Shown: piece after piece, positions 1-7,737 of the stretch | How positions within the stretch are numbered: position 1 is the first letter of the stretch | Layout of the letters: the number at the start of each line of letters is the position of its first letter | Assembly: GCA_017743585.1 (NCBI GenBank) | Contig: JAGHYP010000053.1 | Coordinates: forward strand, 1 to 12,317 | Origin: Chloroflexota bacterium | GTDB lineage: Bacteria; Chloroflexota; Anaerolineae; Aggregatilineales; UBA2796 | Direction: 5' to 3' | Length of the DNA stretch: 12,317 bases | Made by a program: the position numbers and the translations under genes | Notes under the pieces: generated by a model | Told to the model about the DNA's origin: nothing | The model's database searches: none | Seen by the model: the letters and a program-made list of their open reading frames with translations, nothing else

Positions 1-569
1 GTCTGGTCGAGGTCGGAGTCGGCTTGATACCGGCGTGGTGCGGCATGAAGGAGATGGTCAAGCGCATCATCACGCCCGCCATGCAGATTCAAAACGCCGA
101 CCCATTGCCGCCGCTGCAGAAAGCCTTCGAACAGCTGGCGCTGGCGAAGACGAGCAACAGCGCAATGGAAGCGCGCGAGATGGGCTTCTTGCGCAGCGAA
201 GATCGCATTGTGATGGATCGCTCGCGGCTGTTAGCAGAGGCGAAGCGCACGGTCTTGGAGCTTTTGGAGCACGGCTACGTGCCAACGCCGCCGCACAAGC
301 TCTATGCGGCAGGGCGCGACGCCAAAGCGGCGCTGCAGGTGGGGATCTACCAATTGCATCAGGGCAAATATGCTAGCGATCACGACGCCAAGTTAGCGCG
401 GCACTTGGCGCACATCTTGTGCGGCGGCGACCTGAGCGCGCCTGCTTGGGTTGACGAGCAGCACTTCCTCGATCTGGAGCGCGAGGCGATCCTCAGCTTG
501 CTGGGCGAGCCGAAGACGCTCGAGCGCATTCAGCACATGCTGACCACAGGCAAGCCGCTGCGCAACTGA
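1..569 (+). CDS. fadN: 3-hydroxyacyl-CoA dehydrogenase/enoyl-CoA hydratase, FadN type (C-terminal part)
   Basis: Partial gene: the frame is open from the first complete codon at position 3 to the TGA at 567-569, giving 188 residues with no start inside the window. The visible part begins LVEVGVGLIP, which in FadN-type proteins lies in the crotonase (enoyl-CoA hydratase) region that follows the dehydrogenase domains. The usual landmarks follow: an AFEQLALAK-SNSAMEAREMGFLR segment, a VMDRSRLL-EAK helix, GIYQLHQGKYASDHDAKLA, a LCGGDLS segment, LDLEREAILSLLGEPKT, and the terminal TGKPLRN typical of this family. FadN proteins are about 790 residues, so roughly three quarters is missing upstream. 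The family performs hydration and NAD-dependent oxidation in fatty acid beta-oxidation in the cytoplasm, usually with a FadA thiolase and FadE dehydrogenase. Those partners would be upstream, outside the window. Assignment rests on remembered family sequence and is firm; substrate range is unknown. Confidence 0.9.
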   Translation, partial: LVEVGVGLIPAWCGMKEMVKRIITPAMQIQNADPLPPLQKAFEQLALAKTSNSAMEAREMGFLRSEDRIVMDRSRLLAEAKRTVLELLEHGYVPTPPHKLYAAGRDAKAALQVGIYQLHQGKYASDHDAKLARHLAHILCGGDLSAPAWVDEQHFLDLEREAILSLLGEPKTLERIQHMLTTGKPLRN

Positions 570-640
570 GGGCGTTTGCTCAGCCGCTGAATGCAGTAAA
601 CTGACTTCAACATGAGCGAGGGGCATAAGGAGCGAATAAG

Positions 641-1285
641 GTGCGAACTGTGAAAGGCTGTCTATCGCCGTTTCTGTTCATCTTCCGCCAATTTCGCGCC
701 ATCGTCATCCTGATCGCCGTGATCTTCGGCTTGTGCATGGCTGCCTCGTTCGCCGTGCCGAATTTTTTCAACCAAATGCTATCGGCTGCGCAGCAGGCAG
801 GCTATAGCATCTATACCTTTGTTGCACAGATCACAGGCAATCCGAGCCTGAAGCTGATCACCTACGAAGTGGTGATGAGCGCGAAGGTGAACGTCGAGCG
901 CGACATGGGCATCCTCGCGCTGCTATACGGCGAGCGCGCTGAGGTGACCAGCGAAGTGCGCGTGGCGCTCGGCGCCGACCTGCAGACGCGGCAAGTTGGC
1001 GTGTTGAGTTGCGAGATCAACACGGATACAATGCGCATTGAAACTAGGCGCGCGCTTTTCGCAGGCACTGCCTTTGACCCTCAGCAGATCAAGCAAGCCG
1101 CTTTCCGCTTCTTCAAAGAAGAGGCGGCGCGACAAGCGCTGGCGCGCCACTGGACGGATGCACGCGAGCGTCTGAAGGCGCAATTCATCAGTCAAGTGCT
1201 TGGCTTCGAAGTGCCTGAGCAGCCGACGCTCACAAGCTGCCCCGCGGATTTCAACCCCGCGCCGGCTGCCGCGCCAAGTCCGTGA
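641..1285 (+). CDS. membrane-anchored DUF4230-like protein
   Basis: A 214-residue protein starting at GTG 641, chosen because AAGGAG at 627-632 lies 8 bases upstream. One hydrophobic segment (about residues 18-40) follows a short positively charged N-terminus, so it is probably anchored in the cytoplasmic membrane with the rest outside. The soluble part (about 70-195) has a beta-rich stretch with YGERAEV, VRVALGADL and a following VGVLSCEIN segment. An alpha-helical tail then carries an EEAARQALARHW motif and ends VLGFEVPE before a Pro/Ala-rich end. This arrangement of anchor, beta region with a GxDL-like turn and C-terminal helices fits DUF4230, whose function is unknown. I place it there from overall pattern only. 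It stands 71 bases after the beta-oxidation gene and is followed by a strong hairpin, so it may be the last gene of its transcript. An unrelated single-pass protein is possible. Confidence 0.6.
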   Translation: MRTVKGCLSPFLFIFRQFRAIVILIAVIFGLCMAASFAVPNFFNQMLSAAQQAGYSIYTFVAQITGNPSLKLITYEVVMSAKVNVERDMGILALLYGERAEVTSEVRVALGADLQTRQVGVLSCEINTDTMRIETRRALFAGTAFDPQQIKQAAFRFFKEEAARQALARHWTDARERLKAQFISQVLGFEVPEQPTLTSCPADFNPAPAAAPSP

Positions 1286-1309
1286 GGCGCTTCGATAGCG
1301 AAGCCGCCT
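1285..1309 (+). terminator. hairpin directly after the DUF4230-like gene
   Basis: An inverted repeat begins at the last base of the stop codon. Arms 1285-1294 and 1299-1309 pair over 10 base pairs with one bulged C (1304) and a 4-base loop (1295-1298). Position and stability suggest a transcription terminator or a 3'-end stabiliser. There is no U-tract after it, so it is not a classical intrinsic terminator. Confidence 0.45.
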
Positions 1310-1387
1310 GTGAGTATCGCTCTGCGAAGCTTGCGGCGCTAAAGAGCGCAATCAATGGCGTTCGGAGAGAGCTAGAGGAGCTACCTG

Positions 1388-1993
1388 ATGAGGCTATCAG
1401 CTTTCATGATGACCATCTTGCTCGTGTTGAGCGCGTGCGCGCCTGCCCCAACGCCCGCCCCGACTGTAACGCCACTCCCTGAAGGCGTCCGCCCGCTCGA
1501 TCCGCCTCTCGCCTTGCCCGACTTCACGCTGACCGATCAAGACGGGCGACCGTTCACGCTGCAAAACTTCCGCGGCCGCTGGACAGTGCTGAGCTTCGGC
1601 TACACGCACTGCCCCGATTTCTGCCCGATCACGCTCGCCAACTTCACGCTGGTCAAACGCGCGCTGGGCGAGCAGGCGGATGAGGTCGCGTTCATGTTCG
1701 TGAGCGTGGACGGCGCGCGCGATACGCCCGCTGTTATGCGCAGCTATCTCGCCAACTTCGATCCGACCTTTCTCGGCTTGACAGGCGATGAGAACGCCGT
1801 GCGCCCGCTGGCGCAAGCCCTTGGCGTGCGCTATGAGATCGTCAAGCCTGAAGGCACGCAGGCTGAGTACCTGATCAACCACACAGCATCGTCTTTCTTG
1901 GTCAATCCGAAAGGCGAGCTGGCGCGCATCTACAGCTATGGCACTCCGCCCGAGGTGATCGCCGCCGATCTCAAGGCGCTGATCGCGAATTAG
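1388..1993 (+). CDS. sco: SCO1/SenC family copper chaperone lipoprotein
   Basis: A 201-residue protein starting at ATG 1388 behind GAGGAG (1375-1380, spacing 7). The N-terminus is a lipoprotein signal: a hydrophobic stretch ending in the lipobox LSAC with Cys17 as the lipidated residue, then a Pro/Thr-rich linker to about residue 40. The thioredoxin-like SCO domain follows (about 44-200). It carries the copper-binding CxxxC in GYTHCPDFCP (Cys75, Cys79), FVSVDGARDTP, and the third copper ligand, His165, in INHTASSF. SCO proteins pass copper to the CuA site of cytochrome c oxidase or keep its cysteines reduced. This one would sit on the outer face of the membrane. No oxidase gene is nearby. The 102-base gap and hairpin before it suggest separate transcription, though no promoter is obvious. 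The last 23 bases overlap the end of recJ on the other strand. The intact CxxxC plus His argues against a plain TlpA/redoxin. Confidence 0.93.
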   Translation: MRLSAFMMTILLVLSACAPAPTPAPTVTPLPEGVRPLDPPLALPDFTLTDQDGRPFTLQNFRGRWTVLSFGYTHCPDFCPITLANFTLVKRALGEQADEVAFMFVSVDGARDTPAVMRSYLANFDPTFLGLTGDENAVRPLAQALGVRYEIVKPEGTQAEYLINHTASSFLVNPKGELARIYSYGTPPEVIAADLKALIAN

Positions 1994-4313
1994 GCGCGCT
2001 GAGCAGCGCTTTGAGGGGCATCAGGCTGAAGTAGCGCCGAAAGGCTTCCATCTCTTGATAGGCGGCTTGCAGCTGCGCCAATAGCGCGCTCGCTTCGGCG
2101 CGGCTGGCAGCTGCCGAGCGCTGCGAGGGCGCAAGATGAATGACCTGCGCCGAGTCTTCAGTGTAGCGCAGCCAACCTTCCGCAGCGAGGAAAGCGAGCG
2201 CCTTGCGCACAAAGTCAGGGCTGGCTGCTGCGGCGCCGCAGAGCGCGTCCAAGCTGACCGCGCCGTCCAAATGCGTTAGCGCGTTCCTGGCGGCGCGCGC
2301 CACTTGCTGCAAAACATCCTCAAAGCGCCTCGCGGGCGGCGGCGCCCCGATCACATGCACCACCTGCGGCGCGGCAGCTGCCAACGCCTTGTGCAGCGTC
2401 TCAAGGTCGGGCGGCGCAGTGAAGATGACCAGCGTTGCGCAGGCGCTCAGCTCGGCGCGCCGCCGAAAGCGCGGAAAATCGCGCCGGTTGTACGCCTCTG
2501 CCCAAACTTGCGCCTCAGGCGTCTCTGCCAAGATGTCCTCAAGGCAGGCGAATGGCTCAGGCGCGCGCCGCCAATCGCGGATGCTGAGCGCGCTCTCGCG
2601 CTCAACCACAATCGGCCCGCGCAAACGCAAGCCGACTAAAACAGCCTCTAGGTTGCCGCGCAGGTCGAGATCGAGCGTGTAGGCGGCGTCGAAGCAAACA
2701 TCTGGCACAGGCAAATCTGCGCCGCGCCAGACGATCATCGGCATCGCCACGCCGTTCTCGTCTTCGACTACGAGGCGCAGATGCTTGTTCTCGCGCCCGA
2801 AGGTCGCCGCGTGGCTGACGTGCAAGTTCGGAGTCGCCAGCACAACAGGCGGATTGCCTTCTCCGAATGGCGAGAGCTTTCGCAGGCGCTCGACAAAGCT
2901 CAGATCGAGATCGGCGAGATTGCAAAGCGCGTCAATGGCGAGCGGCGGCAAGTCCGTCTCAGGGCGTTGCTTGCGCAGCGCGTCGCTCAGGCGCTCGCGC
3001 AGGGCAGGGATGTTCTGAGGGGGGAGCGAGAGGCCTGCCGCGCTGCGATGTCCGCCGAAGCTGCGTAGCAGGTCAGCGGCTTGCGCGAGCGCAGCGTGGA
3101 TATCTAAGCCGCCGAACGAGCGCGCTGAGCCGCTGGCGACCTCCCCCGCGCCGCCAAGCAACACCACTGGACGCGCATAGCGCTCAGCGAGCGCGCCGGC
3201 GACTGCGCCAAGCACGCTGACCTGCCATTCAGGATGATACAGGACGACGGCAGCATCTTTCAGCAGCGCGCGCTCTGCTGCGAGCATGGCTTCCGCCGCC
3301 TCTTCGACCTGACTGGCGAGCGCGCGGCGCTCTTGGTTCAGCTGCTCCAGCACCCGCGCTATCTGCGCGGCGCGCGGACGATCTTTTGTGGTGAGCAGCT
3401 CGACGGCCAGCATTGCGTCGCCAAGCCGGCCGACGGCGTTCAGGAGCGGCCCGAGCGTGAAGCCGATCCGCTCAGCGGTCAGCGCTTCGGGCGGCACGTT
3501 CGCCGCCTGAAGGAGCGCCTCAATGCCAACTCGCGCCGCGAGCCGCAGCCGATCCATGCCGAGCTGCAAGAGATAGCGCGTCTCGCCGACCTGTTCTGCC
3601 ACATCGCACACGATGCCGAGCGCCACAAGGTCGAGCAAGCTGCTGAGGTGGCGCGCCTGCTCGAACGTGGTGAACAAGTGCTGCATCAGCTTGAAGGCGA
3701 CGCCGACGCCGGGCAGAGTGCGCAACGGATGCCCGAGCGGCAAGCGCTTCGGATTGACAACGGCCTGCGCTTTCGGCAGTTGATCGGTCAGCTCGTGGTG
3801 ATCGGTGACGATCACAGGCAGGCCGAGCGCCTGCGCTGCCTCTATCGCTTCATACTCGCTGATGCCCGTATCGCAGGTGAGCAGCAGGTCGGGCTGATGC
3901 TGCCTCACGAGCGCCTGCAAGCGCTCAACCTTGATGCCATGCGACTCAGCGGCGCGCTGCGGTATGTAACAGGCGACCTGCGCGCCGAGCCTTCGCAGAG
4001 CGTCCACTAGGAGCGCGGTCGCCGTCTGACCATCTACGTCAAAATCGCCCCAGATCAGGATTTTGCCGCCGCGCTGAATGGTCTGCGCCAAGAGCGCAGA
4101 AGCGGCGGCCAGATCGGGCAAGGCTTCAGGTGCAGCAGGGGTGTAAAAGTCAGGCTTGAGGAAGGCGCGGATCTCGTTCGGCTGCCGCAAGCCGCGCCTG
4201 AGCAGGATGGCGGCGATCAGCGCGTCCGAGTCGCAGGCATCCAGCACGTCAGGCGCGATGTATGGCTCGGACTCGGGCAGCTGCCAAGCGCGCTCGGCCA
4301 ACGGATGAGTCAT
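1971..4313 (-). CDS. recJ: single-stranded-DNA-specific exonuclease RecJ
   Basis: A 780-residue protein, start ATG 4313-4311, stop TGA 1973-1971. RecJ is a 5'-3' single-strand exonuclease acting in RecF-type recombination, base excision and mismatch repair. DHH-family motifs are intact: GDFDVDG (89-95), CDTGIS (147-152), TDHHE (170-174), NPKR (187-190), a metal-ligand Asp in LLDLVALG (Asp228) and NAVGRLGD (292-299). The DHHA1 domain contains SFGGHRSAAGLSL (418-430), and an OB-fold domain covers about 460-565. The remaining 200 residues, from IRDWRR (578-583), form the extra C-terminal domain of long RecJ proteins such as the ~786-residue Bacillus form. It includes a probable small winged-helix-like segment (about 683-718), thought to contact partners such as SSB. 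The start overlaps the stop of the upstream helicase-like gene in an ATGA, pointing to translational coupling. The 3' end overlaps the convergent SCO gene by 23 bases. Confidence 0.96.
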   Translation of the reverse strand: MTHPLAERAWQLPESEPYIAPDVLDACDSDALIAAILLRRGLRQPNEIRAFLKPDFYTPAAPEALPDLAAASALLAQTIQRGGKILIWGDFDVDGQTATALLVDALRRLGAQVACYIPQRAAESHGIKVERLQALVRQHQPDLLLTCDTGISEYEAIEAAQALGLPVIVTDHHELTDQLPKAQAVVNPKRLPLGHPLRTLPGVGVAFKLMQHLFTTFEQARHLSSLLDLVALGIVCDVAEQVGETRYLLQLGMDRLRLAARVGIEALLQAANVPPEALTAERIGFTLGPLLNAVGRLGDAMLAVELLTTKDRPRAAQIARVLEQLNQERRALASQVEEAAEAMLAAERALLKDAAVVLYHPEWQVSVLGAVAGALAERYARPVVLLGGAGEVASGSARSFGGLDIHAALAQAADLLRSFGGHRSAAGLSLPPQNIPALRERLSDALRKQRPETDLPPLAIDALCNLADLDLSFVERLRKLSPFGEGNPPVVLATPNLHVSHAATFGRENKHLRLVVEDENGVAMPMIVWRGADLPVPDVCFDAAYTLDLDLRGNLEAVLVGLRLRGPIVVERESALSIRDWRRAPEPFACLEDILAETPEAQVWAEAYNRRDFPRFRRRAELSACATLVIFTAPPDLETLHKALAAAAPQVVHVIGAPPPARRFEDVLQQVARAARNALTHLDGAVSLDALCGAAAASPDFVRKALAFLAAEGWLRYTEDSAQVIHLAPSQRSAAASRAEASALLAQLQAAYQEMEAFRRYFSLMPLKALLSAPNSRSAP

Positions 4314-6007
4314 TCAGATGGACTCACTTCCACCTGTAAGTTGTTCTCGCGCAGCACCTTGAGCAGCGCCTCGCGCTGATCGGCGCGCACCACCACTGCT
4401 TGCGCGCCCAGACGCGCTCCGAAGTAGCGGCGCACCTTGGGCAGCGCGAACAGGCTATCCAGCAGCGCTTCGCTTGGCAGGCGCAGCACCCAGAGCTGCT
4501 CTAACGAGGCAGTTTGCGCCTCAGCGGCTGCCCATGCCCGTAATTGGTTGATCACTGTCTCTGGCACGTTGTTAGCGCTGACGCGCTGCAAGAAGGTGAT
4601 GATCTGATCAATGCGCACGCCTTGCTTTCTGGCGCGCGCCACGCTCTCAGGCGTGATCAGGTAGCGATAGCCTTCGGTTGACGAGACGCCGCCGATCCAG
4701 TTGGTGAAGCGCGCCAGCTGAAAGCGCTCGTAGCGATTGGTGGCTCGCATGGCGCGGCAAGTGCCGTCGGCGTCTACTGTGATCGGCACGCCCTCGCGCG
4801 ATGTGTTCGGCGGCGGATTCGGCCACTCGCTTCTGCCGATCAACGCGCGCCCGTATGGCGTCAGGCGGCAGAACTTGCCCCCTTCGGCGATATCCAGCAG
4901 GCCGAGCATGTGCATCGGCGCGGTCAAGATGAAGCGCAAGAGCGCGCCATCCACAGCGTGCCAATGCTCAAAGCCGCGCAGATACTTGTTGGTCTTTGCA
5001 TCGCGGATGTACCAGCTCTCATAGTCGCCGTCGGGGCGCATGAAGTCCGGCTCTTCCTCGTGGATGGTCTCCACCAACTCATCCACTGCCCACCAGCCAT
5101 TCGGTGGCACGCCCTCAAGATAGTTGCAGATGGCTTGGCGCGCTAGGAGCGGATCGTTTTGCCATGTGCCCGTGCGCTCCACCCTGAGCGTTGGCACGAA
5201 GAGCAGCTCATCGAAGCGGCGGCTGCTCTGCCAGCTCTCGGCCAAGGCGCGCACCTGAGCAGGGCGCGGCGAATCAAGCCAGAGGCGCGCCTTGGCAGGC
5301 ACAGGCTTGATCTTCTCCTCTTCCAGCGCCGCGATGCCCATCTCGAAGGCGAGATTCACTATCAGCGCGATGCGCACTGCGTCCACCTTGCCGATGAAGT
5401 ACGGCTCTAGCGCCATGCGCGCCTCGTCGGAGAGCGACTCGTTGACCAGCAGCACATCCTCGTTGTAGCAGTGGATCAGGAACGTGGTCAGGTCGTCCAC
5501 CAGCGACGTATCGGCGGGGCGGATATCTTGCGGCTCTGGCAGGCTCGGCAATGGCTCGCTGCGCTCTGGTGGCTTCAAATCGTAACCTGTGCGTTCGGTC
5601 GGCAGGAGCGGCGCCAAGTCGCTTGGCACGTAGACGAAGGCTTGTCCGCCGCTGTAAGCGATCAGGCCGAGGTAGTAGAGCGCCTCAGCGGCGCTGACGG
5701 GCGCTAGATACGGCTTCTCGCGCACCAGACGGTCAGCGCCCATTGGGCGCACCTCGCCGGCGAGGCGCTTGAACATAGCGGACGGCATTTTGCGATCGGC
5801 TGCGGCGAGCAGCGCCTGCAGCGCGCCGCGTTGCTCATCGCTCAAACGCGCCCAGATAGCGCTCGCCCTCTCGCGGTCGAGCATGGCTTGGCTGAGCGCA
5901 GCGACCGCGCGCCGCCGATCGCGCGGCAAGTCCACATCCCAGCGATCTGCGATGATCCGCAAAAGCTCAGGCTCGTATTCAGCGAGCGTCTGCTTGAGGG
6001 TTTGCAT
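4310..6007 (-). CDS. helicase-associated (XPB/Ssl2 C-terminal-like, Helicase_C_3) domain protein
   Basis: A 565-residue protein from ATG 6007-6005. In-frame ATGs at 6073 and 6037 would extend it, but the added residues look non-homologous and the upstream DNA holds promoter elements, so the inner start is preferred. I see no Walker A or DEAD/H motif, so it is not itself a helicase. The N-terminal part (about 1-140) is alpha-helical and winged-helix-like, beginning QTLAEYEPELLRIIADRWDV. The middle holds a tryptophan-rich region (WWAVDEL, about 305-310) and a second winged-helix-like unit ending RLTPYGRAL (381-389). The C-terminal 150 residues, with YLITPESVARARKQGVRIDQ, LQRVSANNVPETV and LRAWA, match the pattern of Helicase_C_3, a domain found beside XPB-type helicases and in stand-alone actinobacterial and chloroflexal proteins. 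The function is not established. Coupling to recJ by a 4-base overlap suggests a role in DNA repair or handling of DNA ends. Confidence 0.75.
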   Translation of the reverse strand: MQTLKQTLAEYEPELLRIIADRWDVDLPRDRRRAVAALSQAMLDRERASAIWARLSDEQRGALQALLAAADRKMPSAMFKRLAGEVRPMGADRLVREKPYLAPVSAAEALYYLGLIAYSGGQAFVYVPSDLAPLLPTERTGYDLKPPERSEPLPSLPEPQDIRPADTSLVDDLTTFLIHCYNEDVLLVNESLSDEARMALEPYFIGKVDAVRIALIVNLAFEMGIAALEEEKIKPVPAKARLWLDSPRPAQVRALAESWQSSRRFDELLFVPTLRVERTGTWQNDPLLARQAICNYLEGVPPNGWWAVDELVETIHEEEPDFMRPDGDYESWYIRDAKTNKYLRGFEHWHAVDGALLRFILTAPMHMLGLLDIAEGGKFCRLTPYGRALIGRSEWPNPPPNTSREGVPITVDADGTCRAMRATNRYERFQLARFTNWIGGVSSTEGYRYLITPESVARARKQGVRIDQIITFLQRVSANNVPETVINQLRAWAAAEAQTASLEQLWVLRLPSEALLDSLFALPKVRRYFGARLGAQAVVVRADQREALLKVLRENNLQVEVSPSE

Positions 6008-6013
6008 AGCACA

Positions 6014-6043
6014 AGTGTACCATAACAACGGCTGCATGAGCAA
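6014..6043 (-). promoter_or_regulatory. predicted promoter of the helicase-like gene/recJ operon
   Basis: Read on the minus strand, TTGCTC (6043-6038) is followed after 18 bases by TACACT (6019-6014). The expected start of transcription falls at about 6007, the A of the chosen ATG, which would make the mRNA leaderless. No Shine-Dalgarno sequence is visible before that ATG, which agrees with this reading. Prediction by eye only. Confidence 0.45.
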
Positions 6044-6049
6044 GCGCTC

Positions 6050-6078
6050 TTGACCGAAATTGCGGATACGCACATACT
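6050..6078 (+). promoter_or_regulatory. predicted promoter of the winged-helix/TPR gene
   Basis: TTGACC (6050-6055) and CATACT (6073-6078) are separated by 17 bases; TACTTT two bases further on is an alternative -10. Transcription would start near 6085, leaving a leader of about 33 bases before ATG 6118. The -35 box is only 6 bases from the -35 box of the divergent recJ-operon promoter, so the two probably compete for or share RNA polymerase or a regulator. Confidence 0.5.
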
Positions 6079-6117
6079 TTAATTCAGAAATTTAGCTCAG
6101 CGCATGTGGGGCGCGCT

Positions 6118-7737
6118 ATGGACTTCGAACAGCTCTTCAGGCGGCTGGATGCAGAGGCGCGGAAAATTCTGCAGGCGCTCGCCATCTTCAATCTGCCTGT
6201 CACAGGACGTGCGATCAGCTATGTGCTGCAGCCGTTCCTGCCGAATCTCGACTCAATTCGCGCCGAAGGTCGCCTCGAGCAGCTGGCGAGCGACTATCCG
6301 AGCTTGGTGCGGCGCGAGCGCGGCCACTATGTGCTGAATGAACAGGCGCGGCAAGCTGTCCTTGCCACGCTAGCGCCCGGCGAGCCTTCCGATCGCTACG
6401 AGCGTGGCGCGCCGCTCTACACGCGCTACACTCTGCTGAACCGCGCCGCGGATTACTTCAAAACGCGCCGCAAGCCGCGCCGAGAATGGCAGAGCCTCGA
6501 AGATATCGCGCCGCAGCTGGCCGAGTTCGAGCTGCGTGTGCAAGGCGAAGATTATGAGACAGCGGCTGAGCTGCTCAATGAAATTTCGTTCAACTACCTG
6601 CTGCGCTGGGGGCATCATCGCATCGTCGTCGAGCTGCGCGAGCGCCTTGTGGATAAGCTGGACAATCCGAAATTGGCGCAGGGCAATCTTGGCGAGCTGG
6701 GCAGCGCGTACGCCTATTTGGGCGAGATGGAGAAGGCGATAGCGTGCCAAGAGCGCGCGCTGCTGATCGCGCGGCGCAGCCGCGACCGAGTCAACGAAGG
6801 CGTCTGGCTGACCAACTTGGGCAATCGTTACGTCAACCTCGGTCAGGCGCTGCGCGCCGTGCCATACTACGAGCAGGCGCTGGTCATCGCGCGCGATCAG
6901 CGCGATAGGCACGCTGAAGCGCTCAATATCGCCTCGCTCGGCACGTGCTACGCCTATCTTGGGCAAATGGACAAGGCGCTCGAATGCTACGAGCAGAGCC
7001 GCCAGATCGCGCGCGAGCTGAACGATCTGGGCATGGAAGGCTTCTGCCTGAGCAATCTTGGCAACGTCTACGCCTCGCTCGGGCAGGTGACGCGCGCCAT
7101 TGCCCTGCACGATCAGGCGCTCGAGATCGCGCGGCAGATGGGCAACCGCGTGGAAGAGGCGCGGCGCTTGGGCAGCCTTGCCGACGCCTTGATCATCGGT
7201 CAGCATTACGCCGAGGCGATTCAAAACCTGCAGCTCGGCTTGCAGCTGGACGAAGAGAGCGGCTCAGCGCGCGGCAAGAATTACAAGAACGTCTCGTTGG
7301 CGCGCGCTTATCTATTTCAGGGCGATTTAGAGCGCGCGCGCGCTGCAGCCGAGGCCGCGCTGCTGTACAACACGCCTCAGAACAACCACAACGCGCTGAG
7401 CACGCTTGGCGTAATCGCAGTGCGGCAAGGCGATGACGCCGCGGCGCAAGAAGCGTTCACAGAAACCATTGCGCAGGCGCGTCAGGCGCTTGAACACAAT
7501 CCGAACAATCAGGATGCGCTGACTGCACAAGGCTTGGCGTTCAGCGGCTTGGCGCTGCTCGGCTCCGGCCCGCGCGCTATCAATTTAGAGGCAGCCATCA
7601 CGGCGTATCGGCTCGCCTATCGAGTGAACAACAGCGCGGGTCTAGTCGAGCTAGCGGCGCGTCTCTTCGATGCGCTCGCCGTCGCCGACTCTGAGGGCGT
7701 GCTTCACGACGTGCGCGCCGCGATCACGGGCGGCTAG
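6118..7737 (+). CDS. winged-helix plus TPR protein, STAND NTPase C-terminal-like, without NTPase domain
   Basis: A 539-residue protein from ATG 6118; a GTG at 6106 in the same frame would add four residues. The upstream G-run (6108-6111) is only a weak ribosome site. Residues 1-85 (DFEQLFRRLDAEARKILQAL, AIFNLPV, LQPFLPNLDSIR, GHYVLNEQARQAVL) look like the winged-helix segment that follows the NB-ARC ATPase in bacterial STAND proteins. Residues 95-190 (RAADYFKTRRKP, LEDIAPQLAEFELRVQGEDY, NYLLRWGHH) match the linker seen in such chloroflexal and cyanobacterial proteins. From about 189 onward are at least five tetratricopeptide repeats with a strict 40-residue period, each with LG...Y..LGQ and a basic helix ending A(R/L)IAR, followed by less regular helices to the end. 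No P-loop or effector domain (TIR, CHAT, protease) precedes it. It is probably a cytoplasmic protein-interaction scaffold; partner unknown. Confidence 0.8.
   Translation: MDFEQLFRRLDAEARKILQALAIFNLPVTGRAISYVLQPFLPNLDSIRAEGRLEQLASDYPSLVRRERGHYVLNEQARQAVLATLAPGEPSDRYERGAPLYTRYTLLNRAADYFKTRRKPRREWQSLEDIAPQLAEFELRVQGEDYETAAELLNEISFNYLLRWGHHRIVVELRERLVDKLDNPKLAQGNLGELGSAYAYLGEMEKAIACQERALLIARRSRDRVNEGVWLTNLGNRYVNLGQALRAVPYYEQALVIARDQRDRHAEALNIASLGTCYAYLGQMDKALECYEQSRQIARELNDLGMEGFCLSNLGNVYASLGQVTRAIALHDQALEIARQMGNRVEEARRLGSLADALIIGQHYAEAIQNLQLGLQLDEESGSARGKNYKNVSLARAYLFQGDLERARAAAEAALLYNTPQNNHNALSTLGVIAVRQGDDAAAQEAFTETIAQARQALEHNPNNQDALTAQGLAFSGLALLGSGPRAINLEAAITAYRLAYRVNNSAGLVELAARLFDALAVADSEGVLHDVRAAITGG

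Noticed and set aside
1282..1482. Small plus-strand open frame between the DUF4230-like and sco genes
   Set aside because: It spans the hairpin, the sco ribosome site and the sco signal-peptide region in another frame and has no ribosome site of its own.
3234..4010. Long plus-strand open frame (258 codons) inside recJ
   Set aside because: It lies wholly antisense to intact RecJ motifs, has Arg/Gln/His-heavy composition and no recognisable domain; such frames are expected opposite GC-rich genes.
4310..6073. Longer form of the helicase-like protein from ATG 6073 or 6037
   Set aside because: The extra residues are unlike the rest of the protein, and the DNA holds a well-spaced -35/-10 pair ending at ATG 6007.
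6370..7224. Minus-strand open frame (284 codons) opposite the TPR gene
   Set aside because: It mirrors the 120-base TPR periodicity of the plus-strand gene and shows no family of its own, so it is a shadow.
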